Source: Glycomyces sp. L485 (GTDB taxonomy: Bacteria > Actinomycetota > Actinomycetes > Mycobacteriales > Micromonosporaceae). From it: 64,000 bases of DNA. Of this stretch, positions 52,133 to 60,533 are shown piece by piece. Each line of letters begins with the position of its first letter. Positions within the stretch are counted from its first letter, which is position 1. The notes below the pieces were generated by a model. That model was not told the origin of the DNA. It did not search any database and saw nothing but the letters and a program-made list of their open reading frames with translations. Both the position numbers and the translations under genes were made by a program. The stretch covers positions 631 through 64,630 of the forward strand of contig NZ_JAKZEW010000015.1 in the NCBI RefSeq assembly GCF_022548875.1. Direction: 5' to 3'.

Positions 52133-53356
52133 TCAGTCGACCAGGCCGACGGCTGCGGCAAGCTCGCTCGCGCTCTGTCGCAGCGGCTTCGGGCCTTCCA
52201 GCAGTTGCAGCGTCATCCGGCGGGCGAACCCGTTGTAGCGGACAGTCTCCGGCGCGGTCCGCTGCGCATCGTGCAGCGTGGCGAGCGCTTCGGCGAACTG
52301 GCCTTGGGCGTGTTGGGCGCGGGCGACTTCGACCAGGTGCCGCGAGCGTCGCGGGTTTGAGGGAATCGCCGCCGGATCGGTGCGCCGCGCGTACTGGAGT
52401 GCGGTCCCCGGTTGCGCCAGCTCGACGGCCGCCGTCACCGCGTGCGCGCCGATGATCGCTCGGCTAAACGACGTCTGCGGGTGGTAGTGGAGCTCAGGGA
52501 GCCGTGAGGCGACGTCGTCGGCACGGTCCCACATCCGCCACGCCTGGCCGGCCTCGCCCGCCCTGGCTGCCGTGTAGGCCGCTTCGAAGCTCAGCGCCCC
52601 GTACATCGACAGTTCAGCCGTCTGCGCGTCCGGTAGCCGCGGTTCCAGCATCCGCAGGGCGCCGTCGATGACGTCGGCTGAGTCGTCCCACTGGCCAGCG
52701 TCGCGGTGGACCTGACACATGAACCAGACCGCCGAGGCGATCACGGCGCGGTCGCCGGACTCTTGGGCGGCCATCATGCCGCGCTCGGCGATGCGCCACA
52801 ACAGGTTGCCGTCGGGCTGGTAGGCGGCGAACATCTGGGCCAGGTTCATCACCTCGGCGAGGATCGCGTATGCCTCGCGCCGCTCGGCCAGGTCGGCAGT
52901 GGTCGTCGCCGCTTGAGCTTCGGTGATGAGGCCGGGGAGGAGTTCACCGAGGGCGGTGCGGTGGTTGGCCGAGGCGTGCCGGACCCGCCAGGCGTCCGCC
53001 AGGCGCAATCGCAGGTGCGCGAGGTTGACCTCATGTGGCTCGGCGAGAGCAAAGTTGTTGACGGCCTTGCGGACAGCGGTTAGCGCCGGGTGCCCTGGGC
53101 CGCGGAATGACTCGATGGGCAAAGGCTGGTCGCCGACGAGGTCGGCCACGTCGCGGATGTTCAACACTTCGGCGATCTTGAGGAGGGTCTGCAGGCGCGG
53201 CATCTGCAACCGGCCCGTCTCGACGGCCTTGACCCAACTGCCGGACTTGCCGAGGAGCCCGCCGAGGACTTCGCGGGTCTTGCCGGCGCGGTTGCGGTAG
53301 TACTTTAGGCGTGCGCCGAAGGGCATTGCTGAGTCTGAGGGATCAACGCCGTTCAT
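52133..53356 (-). CDS. XRE regulator with TPR-like C-terminal region
   Basis: Protein of 407 residues. The N-terminal HTH (FGARLKYYRNRAGKTREVLGGLLGKS) is followed by VETGRLQMP. A long alpha-helical TPR-like domain follows. This layout is widespread in actinomycetes as an RRNPP-like regulator possibly sensing a peptide or small ligand. The role in the element is unknown. It is leftward, upstream of the small genes. ATG 53356 is probable; ATG 53326 in frame is possible. Confidence 0.88.
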   Translation of the reverse strand: MNGVDPSDSAMPFGARLKYYRNRAGKTREVLGGLLGKSGSWVKAVETGRLQMPRLQTLLKIAEVLNIRDVADLVGDQPLPIESFRGPGHPALTAVRKAVNNFALAEPHEVNLAHLRLRLADAWRVRHASANHRTALGELLPGLITEAQAATTTADLAERREAYAILAEVMNLAQMFAAYQPDGNLLWRIAERGMMAAQESGDRAVIASAVWFMCQVHRDAGQWDDSADVIDGALRMLEPRLPDAQTAELSMYGALSFEAAYTAARAGEAGQAWRMWDRADDVASRLPELHYHPQTSFSRAIIGAHAVTAAVELAQPGTALQYARRTDPAAIPSNPRRSRHLVEVARAQHAQGQFAEALATLHDAQRTAPETVRYNGFARRMTLQLLEGPKPLRQSASELAAAVGLVD

Positions 53357-53442
53357 TCTCCCAGGCTACGGCCTACAGTCTCATGGCGCCAGCACAGAGG
53401 CCCGCCCCGAGCGCGACGACTTGGAGCGGGCCGACGGCAAGC

Positions 53443-54105
53443 CTAGACCTCCTTGCGGGCCTTATGGATCGCGAGCAGTGCGAGCGCCCCGACTGTCACC
53501 AGGCCGTCAACGGCGATCGGCCCGAGGTGGGCCGACAGCGGGTCTTCTCCCCAGTGTGCGAGTAGGCCGGACATGTGCCGGTAGGACACGACAGCGGCGA
53601 CGACGGCGACCGCGCCGACCCCGGCGAACCGCACCAGCGCGTACCCGACCGAGGCAGGCCAGCGGACGCGGGCCATGACTTCGATGGCGACGACGAGCGC
53701 GACGGGCCAGAACGCGGCCCCGGCAACCTGCGGCAGGCTCCTCGTGCCGTCGCTGACGACGTTCACGGTGTGGAGGATGTTGGCGCCCACGGAGGCGCCG
53801 ATCCCGAGGACGAGCGCGAGCCAGGCGGTTGCCGCCGCGCCCCGCGGTTGTGCCGGGACTTGCCGCTCGCCTGCCGCTTCGGCAGGGGTGTCAGCTTCGG
53901 TGACACCCTCGGCAAGGGTCACGACGCCGCCGTTACCCTCGGCCTTGACTTCCTTGATCCGGTCGCGGCCCCACCGCTCGGAGCGGCCGAACTCGGCGCC
54001 GAGCTTCGCGCCCGACAACGGCACCCCAGCGGCCACAGACCGCCGGTAAGCCTCCCGGGCGTCCTCGCGCTCGGCCGAGTACTGCTTGCGCTCAGAGTGC
54101 GTCAC
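53443..54105 (-). CDS. DUF2637 / SpdB-like membrane protein
   Basis: Protein of 220 residues. The N-terminal third contains a helix-turn-helix-like GAKLGAEFGRSERWGRDRI segment. Residues 95-215 carry four hydrophobic helices of the DUF2637 type found in SpdB plasmid-spread proteins. GTG 54105 overlaps the upstream stop by four bases (GTGA) and has GGGGAGG nearby. In Streptomyces plasmids SpdB proteins assist intramycelial spreading together with TraB, but no TraB gene is present here. Confidence 0.85.
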   Translation of the reverse strand: MTHSERKQYSAEREDAREAYRRSVAAGVPLSGAKLGAEFGRSERWGRDRIKEVKAEGNGGVVTLAEGVTEADTPAEAAGERQVPAQPRGAAATAWLALVLGIGASVGANILHTVNVVSDGTRSLPQVAGAAFWPVALVVAIEVMARVRWPASVGYALVRFAGVGAVAVVAAVVSYRHMSGLLAHWGEDPLSAHLGPIAVDGLVTVGALALLAIHKARKEV

Positions 54106-54617
54106 AGCGCCTCCCCAAGCTTGGCGTCCTGCCCGGCACGGATCGCGGACGTGAGCGCGTCGTGAAACGCCTCCCACGTCGCAGTGACTCTCGGGTCATG
54201 GTGCAGCTTGTCCTTGAGCCGTCGGCCCCTGCGGGCCTCGGCCTTGGCCTGGTCCAGGCTCAGTTCGCCCCAGAGGATGTACCAGAGGCCGTTGTTGCAG
54301 TTCTTGAGCCGCTCGACCTCGGCTGCCAGCTCGGCGTTCTCGACGATCGCGTCGTCGAGGGTTTCGGCCAGGCGCTCGTTCTCGGCGCGCACGTCATCAA
54401 CGACGGCCTGGGAGCCGCAGCCGCAGCCGTCGACCTCGGCGCCGGTCACCTCGGCCACGGTGTAGCCGTACAGTTCGAGGTAGGCGCGGATGCTGTCGTC
54501 GCAGGCGGGAGAGCTGTAGATGTCGATGGCGGACCCGTCGCCTCGGGTGCCGCGGAGGAGGTGTGTCGCGGCGTCGCCGCACCGAACCTCGGGGAGCGGG
54601 TGGGTAGAGTTGGTCAT
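54102..54617 (-). CDS. coiled-coil protein of unknown function, element-encoded
   Basis: Protein of 171 residues. N-terminal part with Cys (CGDAATH; GCGCGSQ), then a leucine-heptad coiled coil (about residues 75-106, ENERLAETLDDAIVENAEL), then a basic helical tail. GGAAGG precedes ATG 54617. Coupled to the DUF2637 gene. First gene of the leftward unit next to attR. No family recognised. Confidence 0.75.
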   Translation of the reverse strand: MTNSTHPLPEVRCGDAATHLLRGTRGDGSAIDIYSSPACDDSIRAYLELYGYTVAEVTGAEVDGCGCGSQAVVDDVRAENERLAETLDDAIVENAELAAEVERLKNCNNGLWYILWGELSLDQAKAEARRGRRLKDKLHHDPRVTATWEAFHDALTSAIRAGQDAKLGEAL

Positions 54618-54690
54618 GTCGGAACCTTCCGTTCAGGTCCCGGCTTCGCCCGGTCAGCGGTATCAGCGCTGGTCGGGCTTTCGCTTTTCA

Positions 54691-54713
54691 GTACGCACTA
54701 GGTACACACACTT
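54691..54713. repeat. candidate integrase arm site near attR
   Basis: GTACGC-actag-GTACACAC-ACTT, related to the site at 46297-46320. It sits 102 bp from the attR core. Confidence 0.5.
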
Positions 54714-54814
54714 AGCGAAACGCCGAGAAACATTGCGATTCGTTGAGTGCGTCTTACCTGCGTAATGACGGTTTTCGAGCTGTAACCGCTGGTGGCTATC
54801 CCGCCCGGATGTAA

Positions 54815-54851
54815 CGAAGGGTTGATGGTTCGAGTCCATCTCGGGGAGCCA
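54815..54851 (+). repeat. attR core (37 bp, truncated tRNA-Asn 3' end)
   Basis: Exact copy of the last 37 bases of tRNA-Asn including CCA. The sequence to its left is unrelated to a tRNA, so no second functional tRNA exists here. Confidence 0.92.
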
Positions 54852-54873
54852 CCACCTTGAGACAGTGGGGCAC

Positions 54874-54909
54874 GGCCCGGTCAGCGGCAACGCTGAGCCG
54901 GGCTTTTTT
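54874..54909 (+). terminator. displaced tRNA-Asn terminator
   Basis: GCCCGGTCAGCG-gcaa-CGCTGAGCCGGGC with one bulged base, followed by six T (54904-54909). It lies 22 bp after the attR core and would end the tRNA-Asn transcript on an empty chromosome. Confidence 0.88.
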
Positions 54910-55446
54910 CATGCCTCGGAGTCGCTTTCCGGCAGCAGAGCTTCCAGAAGAGGGCTGCCCCTCCAAGCCGAGGAGGCAGCGCACTTCATGCCCGAGAAGT
55001 TCAAGAAACCCCGCATGCACGGAGAGCGCAGAGTAGGCGACCGTGAACCAGAGGTTGCCGTGGCCCGTCCCCCGCCCGCGCAGGGAACATCGTGCCGAGC
55101 CCGGATGAGTTCACGCCTCGCACCTGCGCGCCGTCGGATTTCGCCGTCAGACACGGCAGTCACCGAATCGCGCCCCCAGGAGTCGACTCGAATACACCGA
55201 TCACCCTGTGGCGCTATGTGTTCACTGTTATCCAAATTGACACAATGCAATATACGTCGGGGTATTGACCGGGTCTGCACGGTTCAGTAGCCTTCAGCCG
55301 AATACGTTTGCACTGTGGAGTGGTCACCGCCGTCACCCGGCATCGGCGTCGACCCTTACCCCGGTCGCGCCCCTGATCACGCTCCACTTTGCATTTCTCG
55401 CCGCCGGGCCCCTCGCGGCCCGGCCTTCTGAAGGAGCAATGCGAGC
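54910..55446. promoter_or_regulatory. 537-bp intergenic region with promoter candidate for pectate lyase
   Basis: No gene supported. TTGACA (55237-55242) is followed after 17-18 bp by GGGTAT/GGTATT (55260-55266), in an AT-rich patch about 180 bp before the pectate lyase ATG. The rest shows nothing I can name. Confidence 0.4.
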
Positions 55447-57003
55447 ATGCACGAACCCCGAGAAGCACCTCAAGTCACACAGAAGACGAGACGCCGAACG
55501 ATCGCGATCGCAGCAGGCGTGGTCGGCGCGCTCGGCGCAGGCGCGCTGACGGTCGTCGTGGCGACCAACGCCAGCGCCGACCCGGGATGCCAGGTCGACT
55601 ACCGCATCGTCAACGACTGGGGCTCCGGCTTCCACGCCGACGTCAGCATCACCGCCGACGAGGCGATCGACGGCTGGACCATCGAATGGGACTTCGCCAG
55701 CGCTGTCTCCGGCATCAGCGCCTGGAACGTCACCGACCAGTCACTTGACGGCCGTCACTTCACCGCCTCGGACTCCGGATGGAACGCCGTCATCGACGAG
55801 GGCGAGACCACCCGGGTGTTCGGCCTCATCGGCTCCGGCCCCGGCGCCGACATCACCGACGTCACGATCAACGGCGAGTCCTGCGGCAAGAACGGCGAGG
55901 TGCCGTCCGAGGAGCCGACCGAGGAGCGGACCGGCGAGCCGTCCGAGGAGCCGACCGAGGAGCCGACGACGGACGTGCCCACTGAGGAGCCGACCGAGGA
56001 TCCGTCCGACGATCCGGGCGCCGAGGACCCCCCGGCGGCCGCCGACGGCCCCGTGGGCTACGCCGCGATGAACGGCGGCACCACCGGCGGGTTCGGGGCC
56101 GCCACCGTCAGCGAGCACACGGTCGGCGACGGCGACGCTATGTACGGCCTGCTCAAAGAGCATCGCGACGCAGGCTCGGACGAGGGCCTGGTCATCTACG
56201 TCGACGGGACCATCAGCCCGAGCAACTGCTCGTGCGTCAACATGGACGTCAGGGACGTCGAGAACGTCTCGATCATCGGAGTCGGCGACGCCGGTGAGTT
56301 CGACGGGATCGGATTCAACGTGTCCGGGGCGCACAACGTCGTCATCCGGAACCTCGAGATCCACCACGTCAGCGAGGGCGGCGGCGACGGGATCGGCGTC
56401 CAGAGCGGCAGCTCGAACATCTGGATCGACCACAACGAGATCCACAACGAGTACCCCGATGTGGACAAGGACTACTACGACGGCCTGATCGACATCAAGG
56501 GCGGCTCGGAGTACATCACCATCTCCTGGAACCACCTCCACGACGCTTGGAAGACGATGCTGACCGCCTCCAACGACAGCGAGGGCGCCAACGGCGACAA
56601 GATCACTTACGCGAACAACCTGTTCGAGAATCTGGGCTCGCGCGTGCCGCTGATCCGACGCTCGGAGGTGCACATGCTCAACAACTACTTCCTCGACATC
56701 GGGGACACCGCGATCAACGCCCGCATGGGCGCGCAGGTCCTGGTCGAGGGGAACTACTTCGAGAACGTGGGCACCGGCCGGGCCGACGGCAACACCGGCC
56801 ACGTCAAGGGCGCGGTCGGCTGGTTCTACGGCAGTCCCGAGACCGGCTACTGGCACCTGGTCGACAACGCCTTCGAGAACACCGCGCACGAGCACCTGGA
56901 GTCGACCACCGACTTCACCGTCCCGTACGACTACGACGCGCTCAGCCCGGAGCAGGCCCGCGACCAGGCCCTGCGGCACACCGGCACCGGAGCACTCGGC
57001 TGA
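55447..57003 (+). CDS. secreted pectate lyase (PL1) with CBM2 cellulose-binding domain
   Basis: Protein of 518 residues. Signal peptide with twin basic residues (KTRRR) and a long Ala/Gly/Val core, cleaved near ASA (about residue 44). A family 2 carbohydrate-binding module follows (CQVDYRIVNDWGSGFHADVSI, 47-150), then an acidic Glu-Pro-Thr repeat linker (about 153-200). The C-terminal PL1 beta-helix carries IWIDHNEIHNEY, DGLIDIKGGSEYITISWN and RVPLIRRSE, including the catalytic Arg. It cleaves pectate in plant walls while anchored to cellulose. AAGGAG lies 10 bases before ATG 55447. Confidence 0.94.
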   Translation: MHEPREAPQVTQKTRRRTIAIAAGVVGALGAGALTVVVATNASADPGCQVDYRIVNDWGSGFHADVSITADEAIDGWTIEWDFASAVSGISAWNVTDQSLDGRHFTASDSGWNAVIDEGETTRVFGLIGSGPGADITDVTINGESCGKNGEVPSEEPTEERTGEPSEEPTEEPTTDVPTEEPTEDPSDDPGAEDPPAAADGPVGYAAMNGGTTGGFGAATVSEHTVGDGDAMYGLLKEHRDAGSDEGLVIYVDGTISPSNCSCVNMDVRDVENVSIIGVGDAGEFDGIGFNVSGAHNVVIRNLEIHHVSEGGGDGIGVQSGSSNIWIDHNEIHNEYPDVDKDYYDGLIDIKGGSEYITISWNHLHDAWKTMLTASNDSEGANGDKITYANNLFENLGSRVPLIRRSEVHMLNNYFLDIGDTAINARMGAQVLVEGNYFENVGTGRADGNTGHVKGAVGWFYGSPETGYWHLVDNAFENTAHEHLESTTDFTVPYDYDALSPEQARDQALRHTGTGALG

Positions 57004-57027
57004 TACGCCGATAGAACGGCACGGGCA

Positions 57028-57059
57028 CGGCCCCGCAACCGGGTGCGGTTGCGGGGCCG
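57028..57059 (+). terminator. terminator after pectate lyase gene
   Basis: Thirteen-base-pair stem CGGCCCCGCAACC / GGTTGCGGGGCCG with a 6-base loop, 25 bp past the stop. Confidence 0.85.
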
Positions 57060-57128
57060 ACCTGTATCAGTCCCTGCGGGTTCGCGGGTCCCGCACATAC
57101 CGACTCGGCCGGAGTATCGTCCGGGGCT

Positions 57129-58583
57129 ATGGCGACCAGGAAGCTCAAGTCCCTGCCGGTCGGCACCGGTGCCACCGGCACCCGCGTCGAGACCGATTCG
57201 ATCGGCTCGATCGAGGTACCCGCCGAGCACTACTGGGGTGCGCAGACGCAGCGGTCGCTGATCCACTTCGCGATCGGCGACGACCGCATGCCGCACGAAC
57301 TCCACCACGCCTACGGCCAAGTGAAGAAGGCCGCGGCGCTCCTCAACGCCGACGCCGGCCGGCTCGACCCGGCCGCCGCCGAAGCGATCGTCGCGGCCGC
57401 GGACGAGGTGATCGCCGGCGAGCTCGATGCGGAGTTCCCGCTCCGCATCTGGCAGTCCGGGTCGGGGACGCAGTCGAACATGAACGTCAACGAGGTGATC
57501 GCCAACCGCGCCTGCCAACTGCTCGGCGGCGAGATCGGGTCCAAGCACCCAGTCCACCCGAACGACCACGTGAACATGGCGCAGTCGACGAACGACGGGT
57601 TCCCGACCGCGATGCACATAGCGACGCTCCTGGCGGTCCGCGACCGGACGCTGCCGGGGATCAGCGCCCTGGCCGACGCGATCTCGGAGAAGGCGCGGCA
57701 GTGGGTCGACATCGTCAAGATCGGACGCACGCACCTGCAGGACGCGACGCCGCTCACGGTCGGCCAGGAGTGGTCGGGCTGGGCCGCGCAGCTGCGCGAC
57801 GCCGCCGCCCGGTTGGAGCGCTCGCTGGAGTCGATCCGCGAACTCGCCGCGGGCGGCACCGCCGTCGGCACCGGTATCAACGCCCCCGAGGGTTTCGGGG
57901 AGGCGATCGCGGCGAAGCTGGCGGATCTGACCGGCCTGCCGCTGAGGACCGCGTCAAACAAGTTCGCCGCGCAGGGCTCGCTGGACGGGATGGTCGCCGT
58001 CAGCGCGGGCCTGCGGGGCGTCGCGGTGGCGCTGATGAAGGTCGCCAACGACATGCGGTGGCTCTCGTCGGGGCCGCGCGCCGGGCTCCAGGAACTCAGG
58101 CTGCCGGCCAACGAGCCGGGCTCCTCGATCATGCCCGGCAAGGTCAACCCGACGCAGCAGGAGGCCGCGGTGATGGTCTGCCTCCAGGTGATCGGCGAGG
58201 ACTCGATCGTCGCATCGGCCGGAGCGCAGGGCAACTTCGAGCTCAACACGATGCGCCCGGTCGTCACCGGCAACGTCCTGCATTCGGCCCGGATCCTCGC
58301 CGACGCCTGCGAGAGCCTCAGGGTCCACAGTGTCGAGGGCACCGAGCTCGACGCCGACCAGGTCGCCACGCTGGTCGGGCGCTCGCTGATGCTCGTGACG
58401 GCGCTGAGCCCGCACCTCGGCTACGAACGGGCCTCGGCCATCGCCCACAAGGCCGACCAGGAGCGGACGACGCTGCGCGAGGCGGCGCTCGCGCTCGGCG
58501 TGGACGCTGACGACTTCGACCGCATCGTCGACCCCGCCACTATGGTCGGCGACCCCCGTAGGGACCTGGACATGGAGGAGTGA
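57129..58583 (+). CDS. fumC: class II fumarate hydratase
   Basis: Cytoplasmic fumarase of 484 residues that hydrates fumarate to malate in the TCA cycle. Superfamily signature GSSIMPGKVN (331-340) includes the catalytic serine loop; THLQDA (201-206) carries the catalytic His; SGSGTQSNMN (110-119) is the substrate loop. About 15 residues longer than E. coli FumC at the N-terminus. Argininosuccinate lyase and aspartase are excluded by these motifs. A C4-dicarboxylate-type carrier lies 335 bp downstream. Confidence 0.95.
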   Translation: MATRKLKSLPVGTGATGTRVETDSIGSIEVPAEHYWGAQTQRSLIHFAIGDDRMPHELHHAYGQVKKAAALLNADAGRLDPAAAEAIVAAADEVIAGELDAEFPLRIWQSGSGTQSNMNVNEVIANRACQLLGGEIGSKHPVHPNDHVNMAQSTNDGFPTAMHIATLLAVRDRTLPGISALADAISEKARQWVDIVKIGRTHLQDATPLTVGQEWSGWAAQLRDAAARLERSLESIRELAAGGTAVGTGINAPEGFGEAIAAKLADLTGLPLRTASNKFAAQGSLDGMVAVSAGLRGVAVALMKVANDMRWLSSGPRAGLQELRLPANEPGSSIMPGKVNPTQQEAAVMVCLQVIGEDSIVASAGAQGNFELNTMRPVVTGNVLHSARILADACESLRVHSVEGTELDADQVATLVGRSLMLVTALSPHLGYERASAIAHKADQERTTLREAALALGVDADDFDRIVDPATMVGDPRRDLDMEE

Positions 58584-58589
58584 TCCCGT

Positions 58590-58827
58590 GCGGCGGTGTC
58601 GAAATCGCCGACGAAGTCGACCGGTGCATCGCCTGGCACGCCTCTGCTATCGCGTACATCATCGGGCGCCGCCGCATCGACGGCCTCAGGGAACGGGCGC
58701 GGCGCAGGCTCGGCGCCCGATTCGACATGCGGCACTTGACGACCGCGTCCGCTCCAGCGGTTCGATCCCGCTGAAGACCATGACCGGCGTCGTCGAGGAC
58801 TGGATCGCCGAGACCATTACGACCTAA
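58590..58827 (+). pseudogene. frameshifted C-terminal remnant of a DUF885 protein
   Basis: One frame reads EVDRCIAWHASAIAYIIGRR...LRERARRRLGARFDMRHL, then the neighbouring frame continues as DDRVRSSGSIPLKTMTGVV and ends EDWI before a stop at 58827. Joined, this matches the C-terminal end of DUF885 (peptidase-like) proteins: AYxIGR, LRxxAxxxLGxRFDxRxFHD, GxLPLxxLxxxVxxWI. The frame change lies near 58740. The N-terminal 500 or so residues are absent, so this is a decayed gene end. Confidence 0.7.
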
Positions 58828-58836
58828 ATAGCGACA

Positions 58837-58848
58837 AGTCATGTGACT
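58837..58848. promoter_or_regulatory. palindrome AGTCA-tg-TGACT upstream of the DASS carrier
   Basis: Perfect 12-bp inverted repeat 70 bp before the carrier ATG. It could be the site of the CitB-type response regulator encoded two genes downstream; this is inference from position. Confidence 0.35.
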
Positions 58849-58917
58849 GCTGACACTCTTCGAACACGGCCTGATTAAGGCCGGCTGAACACGATGTTTC
58901 GAAGGGGAAAGATCATC

Positions 58918-60492
58918 ATGGCCCTCACCTCTCCACGCACCGCGGAGACCATCCGCGAATCGGCGGGTCCCCGGCCGGGAGCCGGCGAGAAACACCTGCC
59001 CACCGCCCGCATCTGGACCGGCCGCATCCTCGGCCCGGTCCTCGCCCTCCTCGCCTACTTCCTCATCCCCGACAACCCGGCGCTCACCGACGCGGGCCGA
59101 GCCACCGCCGCCGCCGTGATCCTCGTGGCCGTCTGGTGGATGACCGAGGCCCTGCCGCTCGCGGCCACCGCACTCGTCCCGATCGTCGCCCTGCCGTTCC
59201 TCGGGATCATGCCGGTCGCAGAAGCCACAGCTCCGTACGCCTCACCCACCGTGTTCCTGTTCATGGGCGGCTTCATCATCGCGCTGGCGATGCAGAAGTG
59301 GAACCTCCACCTGCGCATCGCCCTGCTGACCATGCGCCTTGTCGGCACCAAACCCCGCCGCCTCGTCCTCGGGGTCATGATCGCCACCGCGTTCCTGTCC
59401 ATGTGGGTCTCGAACACGGCCACCACCATGATGATGCTGCCCATCGGACTGAGCGTCCTCGCCATGGCCGCCAAGCCGCTGAACGGAGAAGAGACCGAAG
59501 ACGAACCCGACCCGGCCGTCAAGCGATTCGGCGTCACCCTCATGCTCGCCATCGCCTTCGCCGCGACCATCGGCGGCCTGTCCACGCTCATCGGCAGCCC
59601 GCCCAACCTCATCCTCGCCGGTTTCGTCGAGCAGGAATACGGCCTCAGCATCGACTTCGCCGACTGGATGATGATCGGGGTCCCCCTCTCGGCGGTGTTC
59701 CTCGTCATCGCCTGGCTGCTGCTGACCCGCGTCATCTTCCCGGTCAAGATCACAGAGATCGCCGGAGGCAAGAGCGTCATCACCGATCACCTCAAGAGCC
59801 TGGGCCGCATGTCCCGAGGCGAGTGGACCGTCCTGTGCGTCTTCTCCTCCACCGCACTGCTGTGGGTGTTCAAGGACTTCATCACCGAATCGGCCGCGAT
59901 CACCTCGGTCCTGCCGTTCGCCGCTTACCTCGACGACCCCTCGATCGCCGTCGCCGCCGCCGTCGCGCTGTTCCTCATCCCCGTCTCGGCCCGCAAAGGC
60001 GAGTTCGCGATCGACTGGAAGACCGTCCAAGGCGGCATCCCGTGGGGCGTCCTGCTGCTGTTCGGCGGCGGCCTGTCCATCGCCGGCGCGGTCAGGGACA
60101 CCGGCCTGAGCGAGTACATCGGCACCCAGGTCGGCGGGCTCGGCACTCTGCCGACGATCCTGCTCGTCGCCGCGATCTGCCTGATCGTCCTCATGCTGAC
60201 CGAGCTCACCAGCAACACGGCCACAGCCGCCACGTTCCTGCCGGTCCTCGGCGGCGTAGCCGTCGGCATCGGAGTCGACCCACTGCTGCTGCTCATACCG
60301 GCCGCGTTCGCCGCCACCTGCTCGTTCATGATGCCCGTGGGCACCCCGCCCAACGCGATCGTGTTCGGCTCCGGGCAGGTCACCATCGGCCAGATGGTCC
60401 GCGCCGGGGTCTGGCTCAACCTCATCGGCATCGTCCTCATCACCGCCGCCGTGTACCTGCTAGGCGGCCCGGTGCTCGGCATCGACTTCTAG
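58918..60492 (+). CDS. DASS (SLC13) family dicarboxylate/citrate carrier
   Basis: Membrane protein of 524 residues with about eleven to twelve helices. The two SNT motifs of DASS transporters are present (SNTATTMMM and SNTATAATF), each followed by a GxPPN hairpin (GSPPNL; GTPPNA). Imports di- or tricarboxylates with sodium or protons. ATG 58918 is favoured over 58894 because GAAGGGGAAAG lies seven bases upstream. Followed by a citrate/dicarboxylate-type two-component system and preceded by fumarase, a consistent C4-acid context. Confidence 0.92.
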   Translation: MALTSPRTAETIRESAGPRPGAGEKHLPTARIWTGRILGPVLALLAYFLIPDNPALTDAGRATAAAVILVAVWWMTEALPLAATALVPIVALPFLGIMPVAEATAPYASPTVFLFMGGFIIALAMQKWNLHLRIALLTMRLVGTKPRRLVLGVMIATAFLSMWVSNTATTMMMLPIGLSVLAMAAKPLNGEETEDEPDPAVKRFGVTLMLAIAFAATIGGLSTLIGSPPNLILAGFVEQEYGLSIDFADWMMIGVPLSAVFLVIAWLLLTRVIFPVKITEIAGGKSVITDHLKSLGRMSRGEWTVLCVFSSTALLWVFKDFITESAAITSVLPFAAYLDDPSIAVAAAVALFLIPVSARKGEFAIDWKTVQGGIPWGVLLLFGGGLSIAGAVRDTGLSEYIGTQVGGLGTLPTILLVAAICLIVLMLTELTSNTATAATFLPVLGGVAVGIGVDPLLLLIPAAFAATCSFMMPVGTPPNAIVFGSGQVTIGQMVRAGVWLNLIGIVLITAAVYLLGGPVLGIDF

Positions 60493-60533
60493 GCCGGTCG
60501 GGACCACCGGACACCCCCTAGCACAATGGTGTC

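Larger units (their letters stand above)
46193..54851. mobile_element. integrated element in tRNA-Asn (about 8.6 kb)
   Basis: Bounded by 37-bp direct repeats of the tRNA-Asn 3' end. Contents: tyrosine integrase next to attL, XRE regulator, divergent excisionase, a small gene, a RepA-like ATPase, a zinc-finger protein, small unknowns, XRE-TPR regulator, SpdB-like DUF2637 protein and a coiled-coil protein. There is no TraB/FtsK translocase, no phage structural genes and no relaxase that I can see. It resembles a stripped actinomycete integrative element (AICE) or a replicative satellite. The original tRNA terminator at 54874-54909 marks the chromosomal junction. Confidence 0.9.

Noticed and set aside
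54815-54851. Second tRNA-Asn gene
   Set aside because: Only the 3' 37 bases are present, without acceptor 5' strand, D-arm or anticodon; it is the attachment-site copy.
54909-55280. Possible gene of about 120 codons between attR and pectate lyase
   Set aside because: No ribosome site or recognisable family; overlaps the tRNA terminator and the pectate lyase promoter region.
55900-56040. Short repeats considered as a CRISPR-like or VNTR array
   Set aside because: In-frame Glu-Pro-Thr linker codons of the CBM2-pectate lyase; no spacers.
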